Positions 8,611-15,548 of a DNA stretch of 42,940 bases are shown here, in pieces. A program made the position numbers and the translations under genes. A model generated the notes under the pieces. The model did not search any database. It saw only the letters and a list, made by a program, of their open reading frames with translations, and was not told the origin of the DNA. Source of the stretch: Lachnospiraceae bacterium. Its GTDB lineage: Bacteria; Bacillota; Clostridia; Lachnospirales; Lachnospiraceae. The stretch covers positions 1 through 42,940 of the forward strand of contig JAEERY010000038.1 in the NCBI GenBank assembly GCA_016286035.1, written 5' to 3'. Within the stretch, counting starts at the first letter, position 1; each line of letters starts with the position of its first letter.

Positions 8611-8639
8611 AAAAGCCCCCGGAGATATCCGAGGGCTTT
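8611..8639 (-). terminator. Rho-independent terminator after rpsU
   Basis: An 11-bp stem (AAAGCCCTCGG with CCGGGGGCTTT, one G-U pair, loop about 6 bases) is followed on the minus strand by TTTT. It lies 12 bases past the rpsU stop. The metallophosphoesterase start codon is only 11 bases further on, so some read-through is likely if that gene has no other promoter. Confidence 0.85.
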
Positions 8640-8650
8640 ATTAAATCATC

Positions 8651-8827
8651 TTAGTTATACTTACGCTTTCTTGCGGCTTCAGATTTTTTCTTACGCTTTA
8701 CGCTGGGCTTCTCGTAATGCTCACGCTTTCTGATCTCCTGCTGGATACCTGCCTTTGCGCAGCTTCTCTTGAAACGACGTAATGCGCTATCTAAAGTTTC
8801 ATTCTCTTTAACGATAACACTTGACAC
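8651..8827 (-). CDS. rpsU: 30S ribosomal protein S21
   Basis: Component of the small ribosomal subunit near the anti-Shine-Dalgarno region of 16S rRNA. The 58-residue product is almost textbook: [18 protein letters not shown], the [20 protein letters not shown] core, and a very basic tail [14 protein letters not shown]. The start is GTG at 8827, chosen because it gives the standard N-terminus and has GGGAGG nine bases upstream; the longer frame would add 13 non-conserved residues through the ribosome-binding site. It is a single-gene transcript with its own promoter and terminator. Confidence 0.97.
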   Translation of the reverse strand: MSSVIVKENETLDSALRRFKRSCAKAGIQQEIRKREHYEKPSVKRKKKSEAARKRKYN

Positions 8828-8900
8828 CTGACTTGACCTCCCTTCGGTCCTGCATAAGTTTATCACTGATTCAGGTTATTTGTGTAAATACACATAGAAT

Positions 8901-8928
8901 ATTATATCTATTTTTCGGCGTTCGTCAA
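8901..8928 (-). promoter_or_regulatory. Promoter of rpsU
   Basis: TTGACG (8923-8928) and TATAAT (8901-8906) on the minus strand, 16 bases apart. The predicted leader is about 65 bases and contains a 14-base palindrome (TGTGTATTTACACA, 8881-8894) near the expected start of transcription. Confidence 0.85.
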
Positions 8929-9002
8929 CAGTTTTTGCTAAAATATATCAGTTTTTCACTCGCTTGTTCGTAATTTAAACACCTATAGCTATACCTTTTT
9001 CC

Positions 9003-9941
9003 TTACAATGATATGATATTCATCACCAATGCTGTCATTATGTCCTTTTCTTCAGGCCTAGATTCAGCTATCATTAATGTGAGTGCAACAAGTGCACCAT
9101 CACTTATAACTTTTTTACCCTCTTTAAACAACCCATTATTTTTATTCAAGAATTCAAGAAATAATGATGCTGCTATCCGCTTGCACCCATCTGCGAAAGG
9201 ATGATCTTTTATCATAAAGTAAAGCAGATTGGCCGCCTTTTCTTCCAATGATGGATAAACATCACCTCCAAACACGCTTTGATATACTGCTGCGATGATA
9301 CCTTCTACCTTTCCGGCTTCTTTTTCGACCCCAAAAACATCTGACTTAAAGGTATCTTCCATACTATCTACCATCTTTCTACACTCCTCGTACGTGATAC
9401 GATAGATTGGTGAATTGCCTTCAGGTTTTTCCAAAGACTGATGATCATACTTATCCAAAAGAGTAAGCGCCGAAGTGTACTGATTAACTGCTTGTAAAAC
9501 TTCAGAACCATCAATTTCAAGTACGCTCGAAAGTATCTTTGACTGGATCTCTACCGTCTTTTGTAAAGCCTCCAAACGTCTATTATTAACTGCATATCCT
9601 TTAAGAATATAATCCCTTAAAACCGAGTTTGCCCAACGTCTGAATTCCACTCCTCGCTGTGACTTCACGCGATAACCGACCGAAATAATAACATCGAGCG
9701 AATAAAACTGAACCGGTCTATCTGCGTTTGTAATGTGCATTTTTTGCACATTGCTTTTTTTATCCAGCTCATTTTCTCTAAACACATTATTCACATGTTT
9801 GGTAATTACTGTTCTGTCAACATTAAACAATTCTGTCATTTGTGCTTGAGTCAGCCACACAGTATCATGTTCAACCGGAACACTTAGTTTTATTTCCTTA
9901 TCCTCAGTTTGAAATAACACAATCTCATTCGTCTTGTTCAT
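9003..9941 (-). CDS. RhuM-family protein with C-terminal Fic/Doc domain
   Basis: 312-residue two-domain protein. The N-terminal RhuM domain (about 1-125) has the family signature DTVWLTQAQMTELFNVDRTVITKH and YSLDVIISVGYRVKSQRGVEFRRWA, and resembles a DNA-binding module. The C-terminal Fic/Doc domain (about 190-312) has the motif HPFADGCKR at 247-255, where the usual Asn of HPFxDGNKR is Cys. Fic proteins transfer AMP or phosphate to targets; Doc-type members act as toxins. The ATG at 9941 lies inside the end of the upstream XRE gene (17-base overlap), which implies translational coupling. The longer frame uses a TTG. RhuM proteins are widespread in mobile regions and their function is poorly defined; a toxin-like role is inference. 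Confidence 0.88.
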   Translation of the reverse strand: MNKTNEIVLFQTEDKEIKLSVPVEHDTVWLTQAQMTELFNVDRTVITKHVNNVFRENELDKKSNVQKMHITNADRPVQFYSLDVIISVGYRVKSQRGVEFRRWANSVLRDYILKGYAVNNRRLEALQKTVEIQSKILSSVLEIDGSEVLQAVNQYTSALTLLDKYDHQSLEKPEGNSPIYRITYEECRKMVDSMEDTFKSDVFGVEKEAGKVEGIIAAVYQSVFGGDVYPSLEEKAANLLYFMIKDHPFADGCKRIAASLFLEFLNKNNGLFKEGKKVISDGALVALTLMIAESRPEEKDIMTALVMNIISL

Positions 9942-10128
9942 TCTTTTCCGCCCTTTCCTCAAGTTGCATAATATACGCCATCATTCTGACCAGATATTCA
10001 GGGGGTGCACTTATCCCCTGTTCCCACTGTTGAAGAGTTCTTACAGGAATTCCAAATTTAGCAGAAAACTTGCTTTGCGATAATCCGGTCTTCTTTCGCA
10101 ATTCTTTTATTTTATCTGATATATCCAT
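9925..10128 (-). CDS. XRE-family transcriptional regulator (probable antitoxin/autorepressor)
   Basis: A 67-residue helix-turn-helix protein. The DNA-binding domain is IKELRKKTGLSQSKFSAKFGIPVRTLQQWEQG (about residues 6-38), typical of Cro/C1 and HigA-like proteins, with a short charged tail. The start ATG at 10128 follows GGAGG. It overlaps the RhuM-Fic gene by 17 bases. Its promoter has palindromes over both the -35 and the -10, as expected for an autorepressor. A role as antitoxin to the downstream gene is inference from position. Confidence 0.85.
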   Translation of the reverse strand: MDISDKIKELRKKTGLSQSKFSAKFGIPVRTLQQWEQGISAPPEYLVRMMAYIMQLEERAEKNEQDE

Positions 10129-10147
10129 AACATTACCTCCAATGCTT

Positions 10148-10168
10148 CTATACTTTATCAAAGTATAG
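10148..10168. promoter_or_regulatory. Palindromic operator over the -10 of the XRE-RhuM operon
   Basis: Perfect inverted repeat CTATACTTT-ATC-AAAGTATAG (9-base arms, 3-base centre) covering the predicted -10. Likely bound by the XRE protein encoded just downstream (inference). Confidence 0.7.
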
Positions 10169-10190
10169 CTCTTATTGCATACGTTGTCAA
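10162..10190 (-). promoter_or_regulatory. Promoter of XRE-RhuM operon
   Basis: TTGACA (10185-10190) and TATACT (10162-10167) on the minus strand, 17 bases apart, about 35 bases before the XRE start codon. Confidence 0.85.
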
Positions 10191-10195
10191 CGTAT
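10179..10195. promoter_or_regulatory. Palindromic operator over the -35 of the XRE-RhuM operon
   Basis: Inverted repeat ATACGTTG-T-CAACGTAT (8-base arms, single central base) centred on the -35 hexamer. Its sequence differs from the palindrome over the -10, so the two may bind different proteins or different forms of one. Confidence 0.65.
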
Positions 10196-10247
10196 ATTTT
10201 TAATGTTCAGAATTTTAACGATTCATTAAGTCCCATCCCTTTAACAT

Positions 10248-10290
10248 AAAAAATCCCCACAAACCATTTAAGATCATGATTTGTAGGGAT
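10248..10290 (-). terminator. Rho-independent terminator after alaS
   Basis: A stem of about 14 pairs (ATCCCTACAAATCA with TGGTTTGTGGGGAT, with G-U pairs) is followed by six T residues on the minus strand, 24 bases past the alaS stop. Confidence 0.85.
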
Positions 10291-10313
10291 CTGTGTACTT
10301 ATTGTGTGATCAA

Positions 10314-12968
10314 TCAACCAATCTGTTTATCCAATACCTTGGCAGCCATTGCAAGACATTCATCTATTCCCGCAGGATTCTTGCCTCCTGCCTGAGCCAT
10401 GTTAGGACGTCCACCGCCGCCACCGCCAACACAGGAAGCAATAGCTTTAACAAGATTTCCTGCATGAGCACCTTTCTTCTGAGCCTCATCGGTAGCCATT
10501 ACCATAAGGTTTACCTTGCCGTCAGCATCACTTGCAAGGACAACAACGCCTTCGCCAAGTTTGCCTTTAAGCTGGTCACCGAGATCTCTCAGTGAATTCA
10601 TGTCTACACCGCTAAGCTTAGTAGCGAGGAGTTTAACACCCTTTATATCAACAACGCCATCCATTACATCTCCCAGAGCGTTCTGTGCAGCTTTAGCCTT
10701 AAGGCTCTCTACTTCAGAATTTAATGCCTTTATCTCCTTCATCATAGAGCTAAGTCTCTCTATGAGATTTGCGGGAGTTGATTTAACGATAGATGCAGCT
10801 TCAGCGATCTGATCTTCAAGTTTCTTGTAGTATTCAAGCGCATGAACATCAGTCACAGCCTCTATTCTTCTTACGCCTGCAGCTATACCGCTTTCGGATA
10901 CTATCTTGAAGGTCCTTATCTGGCCTGTATGAGAAACATGTGTACCACCGCAGAGTTCTGTAGAGAAATCACCCATTCCGACAACTCTTACCGTCTCACC
11001 GTACTTCTCACCAAAGAGTGCCATCGCACCTGTCTTCTTTGCCTCATCAAGGCTCATAACCTTGGTCTCAACCTTAAGATCCTCTGCTATCTTCTCATTA
11101 ACGATAGTCTCTATCTTTTCAAGTTCTTCTTTAGTAACTGCTCTGTCATGAGAGAAGTCAAATCTTGTTCTTTCAGCATCCTGATAAGAACCTGCCTGAT
11201 GAACCTGATCACCAAGTACTGTCTGAAGTGCCTTCTGAAGAAGGTGTGTAGCTGAATGGTTCTTACAAATGCTTGCTCTTCTGTTCTTATCTACAATGAG
11301 TGTTGCCTCATCATCCTTTGAGATCTTTCCTGAAGTAACAACACCTATGTGAGCAACCCTAGATCCTTTGAGTTTAACTACATCCTCAACCTTAAAGCTT
11401 CCGTTTGCAGTCTTTATCTCACCAAAGTCTGCAGACTGGCCACCCATGGTAGCATAGAAAGGTGTTACTGCTGTGATGATGGTTCCCTGAGCGCCTTCAC
11501 CGAGAGCATCAACCATTCCGTTCTCATCAGCAACAGCTACTATTTTGCTGACATCTTCCAGTTTTTCATATCCAGAGAATTCAGTCGTGACGCTATCATC
11601 AAGACCTGCAAAAAGGTCTGCATCAGCACTGAGTCTTGCAGAGAAGTTCTGATTGTCCCTTGCTTTTTGCTTGGCAGCTTCCATAGCCTTGTTAAAGCCT
11701 TCTTCATCAACGCTTAAGCCTTCCTCATCTGCCATCTCCACTGTAAGCTCTATCGGGAATCCGAATGTATCATAAAGATAGAAAGCGGAATCTCCGTCTA
11801 TGCTCTTTGCACCTGCGTTCTTCTTCTCATCGAGGATCTTTTTGAATTCCTTCATGCCGTTTTCAAGAGTGCTTGTGAATCTGTCTATCTCTTTATCAAG
11901 TTCTTTTAATATGAACTCACGGTTTGTCTTAAGAAGCGGATATGAATCATCATATACCTCATCTATATATATCTTAGCAACGCCCAAAAGCGCTTCTTTG
12001 TTCATTCCGAGAGTACGTCCGTGTCTTACAGCTCTTCTTATGAGTCTTCTTAATACATAGCCTGCTCCTGCATTTGAAGGAAGAAGCTTTGCTTCATCTC
12101 CAATGAGCATAACGCTTGTACGCATATGATCTGCAAGAATTCTCATCGATCTTGTAAGCTTTTCATCAGCATCGTATTTTGCACCTGATGCATTCTCGAT
12201 ATATGCGATCGCACCTGCAAACAGATCTGTCTTATATACATCCTTTGTACCGTTAAGGAAAGCTAAGTTTCTCTCAAGGCCCCATCCGGTATCGACATTC
12301 TTCTGCTTAAGAGGAGTAAGATGACCGTCTTTATGCTTCTCATACTGCATGAAAACATCATTTCCAAGCTCAGTATATTTGCCGCATGAGCATCCGGGAC
12401 CACAGTTAGGACCGCAATCCGGAACATCAGCTATATAAAACATTTCTGAATCGGGACCGCAGGGGCCGTACTCAAGTCCCCACCAGTTATCCTCTGCAGG
12501 AAGGTAGTATATATTCTCTTTCTTAAAGCCTGAAGCAATTCTATACTGAGCGCCCTCTTCATCTCTGGGTGCATTCTCATCACCTGCAAATACTGTTGCT
12601 GCAAGATGATCGGCATCAAATCCGAAAACCTCTGTCAGAAGCTCATAGCTCCATTTGCAGCGGTCTTCCTTGAAATAATCTCCAAGGCTCCAGCTGCCCA
12701 TCATCTCAAAAAATGTAACGTGGCTCTTATCGCCTACGGAATCTATATCATTCGTACGGACACATCCCTGCACGTTACAGAGTCTTGTTCCGAGCGGATG
12801 CTTCTCTCCCAAAAGATAAGGCATGAGAGGCTGCATTCCGGCAACGTTGAACAAAACGCCGGTAGAACCGTCGCTTACAAGCGATACGGCACCGACATCC
12901 ACATGTCCTCTCTGTATATAAAAATCTTTCCAGATCTTTCTTAATTCTTTTGACGTAAATTGTCTCAT
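10314..12968 (-). CDS. alaS: Alanyl-tRNA synthetase
   Basis: Charges tRNA-Ala. The 884-residue protein has the class II catalytic core (1-240), tRNA-recognition region, editing domain with HSATHLL and CGGTH metal ligands (about 565-680), and a C-terminal DHHA1 domain with the glycine run GGGGGGRPNMAQAGGK (about 850-865). Length is normal. The catalytic core is of a divergent type: in place of the common CxRAGGKHNDLENVG motif it reads GCVRTNDIDSVGDKSH, and there is a cysteine-rich insertion CGPNCGPGCSCGKY (about 190-203). Start ATG at 12968 has an AAAGGGA site. A consensus promoter lies upstream and a strong terminator downstream. No T-box leader fits in the short 5' region. Confidence 0.97.
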   Translation of the reverse strand: MRQFTSKELRKIWKDFYIQRGHVDVGAVSLVSDGSTGVLFNVAGMQPLMPYLLGEKHPLGTRLCNVQGCVRTNDIDSVGDKSHVTFFEMMGSWSLGDYFKEDRCKWSYELLTEVFGFDADHLAATVFAGDENAPRDEEGAQYRIASGFKKENIYYLPAEDNWWGLEYGPCGPDSEMFYIADVPDCGPNCGPGCSCGKYTELGNDVFMQYEKHKDGHLTPLKQKNVDTGWGLERNLAFLNGTKDVYKTDLFAGAIAYIENASGAKYDADEKLTRSMRILADHMRTSVMLIGDEAKLLPSNAGAGYVLRRLIRRAVRHGRTLGMNKEALLGVAKIYIDEVYDDSYPLLKTNREFILKELDKEIDRFTSTLENGMKEFKKILDEKKNAGAKSIDGDSAFYLYDTFGFPIELTVEMADEEGLSVDEEGFNKAMEAAKQKARDNQNFSARLSADADLFAGLDDSVTTEFSGYEKLEDVSKIVAVADENGMVDALGEGAQGTIITAVTPFYATMGGQSADFGEIKTANGSFKVEDVVKLKGSRVAHIGVVTSGKISKDDEATLIVDKNRRASICKNHSATHLLQKALQTVLGDQVHQAGSYQDAERTRFDFSHDRAVTKEELEKIETIVNEKIAEDLKVETKVMSLDEAKKTGAMALFGEKYGETVRVVGMGDFSTELCGGTHVSHTGQIRTFKIVSESGIAAGVRRIEAVTDVHALEYYKKLEDQIAEAASIVKSTPANLIERLSSMMKEIKALNSEVESLKAKAAQNALGDVMDGVVDIKGVKLLATKLSGVDMNSLRDLGDQLKGKLGEGVVVLASDADGKVNLMVMATDEAQKKGAHAGNLVKAIASCVGGGGGGRPNMAQAGGKNPAGIDECLAMAAKVLDKQIG

Positions 12969-13002
12969 ATCAGATCGTCCCTTTCTATAAAAAACTTATT
13001 AA

Positions 13003-13031
13003 ATTATAATTACTGCGATATGACCTGTCAA
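13003..13031 (-). promoter_or_regulatory. Promoter of alaS
   Basis: Perfect sigma-A consensus on the minus strand: TTGACA (13026-13031), 17-base spacer, TATAAT (13003-13008), 35 bases before the alaS start. No terminator separates it from the preceding ApbE-fusion gene. Confidence 0.92.
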
Positions 13032-13049
13032 ATGCAAATGTATAGGCTT

Positions 13050-15548
13050 TTAACCCCATATATCAAATCTGGAGCCGTCTTCCATTAAGAATATGGCATA
13101 AACATCGCTCTGACCTTTTATATATGTCCTGGCCTCATCCTCTCCCATTGAAAGCAGCGCAGTTGAAAGAGCATCGGCTTTCATTGAATCGGGGCACACG
13201 ACCGTGACAGACATTACTCCGTTCATCACGGGATAACCCGTATTCGGATCAAGGATATGATGATATAACTGTCCGTCCTTTTCAAAGTATCTTTCATAGG
13301 TTCCCGAAGTGACCACACAGGTATCGGTCACATTTAGTCCGAATTCTCTTACACCTTCCTTTTCAAAGGGCTTCTGTACGCCTATAACAAAATCCTTTCC
13401 GTTCTTATTGCCTATACAGATGATATTTCCGCCAAGAGATATGATCGCCGATTTGCATCCGTATTCTTTAAGCCTGTCCCTTAGACAGTTACCGATATAT
13501 CCCTTTGCTATACCGCCAAGATCCAATTTTAACTTATCATCATGGATCTTTATAAAGTATTCAATATTTCCGTCAACTTCTCTTGAAAACAGTTCGACAT
13601 CTTCGATATTTGTATGAGTCAGTGCTTCGTCGATCACATTCTTTTCGGGTACCTGATCCGAATCGCCTCTGAAATCCCAAAGCTCGGTTACGGCACCAAG
13701 TGCGGGATTAAACCCCTTACCGCTCTCTTCGGATATCCTTAAGGCATATACAAGGACATTGTACATGTCTTCAGAGATCTCAGCGGTATAGAATTCATCT
13801 TCCTTAAGATCGTTTTCCCTGTTGTTTATCGCATACAGCTCGCTGCCCTCGAGAGTCCTGCTGAATATCCTTTCATACCTGCCGCACTCGTTAAGCACAG
13901 AATCCAGAACTTCCTTTGATATACTCTCATATACCTTTATATCAACATATGTATCAAAATACAGTCCCGATACCCTGTTATAGTTTAAGGTCTCTTCCTT
14001 AGTCTCCTTCTTGTCTCCCGACAGGTACTTATAGAAAAACTTCTGATCCGGTTCATAAGTGAAATAATTGTATATAAGATCCACGCTCTCATCCGATTCC
14101 CTGTCAGTATAGGTCTCAAGCGTACCGAAGAAATCCTCTATACCGACTTTTGACGGATCATCTGCTATGAATTTATATCTTACTATGTCCCTTATCTCAA
14201 ATGCCGGATAACATGCGCCTATTAAAAGGCACATGGTTATTATGCCGCTCGTAAAACCATAATACTTCCGATCCGAACCTGTATTGAACCTCTTGATAAC
14301 ATAAAACATCATAAAGAACAGTGCAGGGATGGAAGCTCCCATTACCAGATCGTTATAAAGACCCATTGAGAAAAACGGGAGTATTGTCAAAAATACAATG
14401 CAGCAGTGAAACAGGATATCCTTCTTGTAATCCATAAACATGCATATCGCATAGATCCCGAACATGCATAGATCGAATATCAGTATTATCGCAATGCTTT
14501 CTGCGTTTATATCATGAACATGGAATCTTAATGCTTCAGGCTTTTCAACCGTTATATACCCGTAGAAATATGTGATCAGTGTGATACCAAGAGTCAGAAA
14601 GCAGATGATATTCTCTACTGAGAATACCTCTTTTACGATCGATATCTTTTCATTTGACTTTATGAACTCATATATAACAAAAGCAACTGCGGCAACGGCA
14701 AGGAAAGGTATCGAAAATGCTCCGTATAAAAGAACCGGTGCAAACATTAATACATAATACTTCATATCCTTCCTGTACTGCAAAAACAGCATACAGATAA
14801 GCCAGATGACCAAAACCTGAGGATATGTCCATCTGAGCATGACAAAATCACTCCTGTACTGGAGCATAAACCCTTTTACGAGCAGCCAGTGATGGGAACC
14901 GAGCGAATACATGTCATCCTCAAATATCCCGTTTGCTATGATCTGGCAAACAGCAAGAGGACCGCTGTAAAAGAACATGATAAGAAGACATCTTATCTGC
15001 TTTTTAAGTCTGTCCGATTTTGTTACATTTATGAGGTTAACATATGCAATGCACAGTCCGATAAGTGCCCAGCAGGACATGACCAAATGCGAAATATTAA
15101 ATCCTAATATAACATCTCCGTTACCGAATACTTTTCCGAACAGTGCGGGAAGCATATACTGTCCAAGATAGTATGTAAGCAGTGCTTTTTCATGCGACGT
15201 ATATACCACAGGCCATGAATGCTCAACAAGATCATGGAGCACAGCATTGTGTTTGCTCCAGTCTCCCGACTGTTCAAAGACATCCCAGAATCCCATGATA
15301 AGGCACATGATGACAATGAATGCAAAACCGACAGTAAGTATCTGCCATGAGACCGTTATTGCACCGCCTTCGGGATTTAGATCTTCGGATCTGTATCTTT
15401 TAAAGATGCGATAGAATGAAAAGCCGCATGCAGCAAGCGTAACAAGCCACACATACCATGCACAGAAACCGCAAAGAAATATCACTATCGGAATATATAT
15501 GTATATAAGTGTTATTATCGATAATTTCCTTGAATCGATCTTAAGCAT
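13050..15548 (-). CDS. Multi-pass membrane protein fused to ApbE (FAD:protein FMN transferase)
   Basis: 832-residue fusion. Residues 1 to about 470 form a polytopic membrane region with many hydrophobic segments and loops resembling GT-C glycosyltransferases (for example SGDWSKHNAVLHDLVEHSW in the first large loop); I do not recognise the exact family. Residues about 520-832 are an ApbE domain with LDLGGIAKGY (675-684), SLGGNI, TSGTYERYF, HHILDPNTGYP and ADALSTALLSMG. ApbE enzymes attach FMN to Thr/Ser of exported redox proteins, using FAD and Mg2+. ApbE proteins are normally separate lipoproteins, so here the membrane region replaces the anchor. The ATG shares one base with the stop of the DUF2298 gene (TAATG), implying translational coupling. 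No flavinylation target (S/T-GAT) is encoded nearby. Confidence 0.9.
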   Translation of the reverse strand: MLKIDSRKLSIITLIYIYIPIVIFLCGFCAWYVWLVTLAACGFSFYRIFKRYRSEDLNPEGGAITVSWQILTVGFAFIVIMCLIMGFWDVFEQSGDWSKHNAVLHDLVEHSWPVVYTSHEKALLTYYLGQYMLPALFGKVFGNGDVILGFNISHLVMSCWALIGLCIAYVNLINVTKSDRLKKQIRCLLIMFFYSGPLAVCQIIANGIFEDDMYSLGSHHWLLVKGFMLQYRSDFVMLRWTYPQVLVIWLICMLFLQYRKDMKYYVLMFAPVLLYGAFSIPFLAVAAVAFVIYEFIKSNEKISIVKEVFSVENIICFLTLGITLITYFYGYITVEKPEALRFHVHDINAESIAIILIFDLCMFGIYAICMFMDYKKDILFHCCIVFLTILPFFSMGLYNDLVMGASIPALFFMMFYVIKRFNTGSDRKYYGFTSGIITMCLLIGACYPAFEIRDIVRYKFIADDPSKVGIEDFFGTLETYTDRESDESVDLIYNYFTYEPDQKFFYKYLSGDKKETKEETLNYNRVSGLYFDTYVDIKVYESISKEVLDSVLNECGRYERIFSRTLEGSELYAINNRENDLKEDEFYTAEISEDMYNVLVYALRISEESGKGFNPALGAVTELWDFRGDSDQVPEKNVIDEALTHTNIEDVELFSREVDGNIEYFIKIHDDKLKLDLGGIAKGYIGNCLRDRLKEYGCKSAIISLGGNIICIGNKNGKDFVIGVQKPFEKEGVREFGLNVTDTCVVTSGTYERYFEKDGQLYHHILDPNTGYPVMNGVMSVTVVCPDSMKADALSTALLSMGEDEARTYIKGQSDVYAIFLMEDGSRFDIWG

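Noticed and set aside
8881-8894. Palindrome TGTGTATTTACACA in the rpsU leader as an operator
   Set aside because: Short and AT-rich, no regulator nearby; recorded only in the promoter entry.
12969-13049. T-box riboswitch before alaS
   Set aside because: The leader from the consensus promoter is under 40 bases, too short for a T-box.
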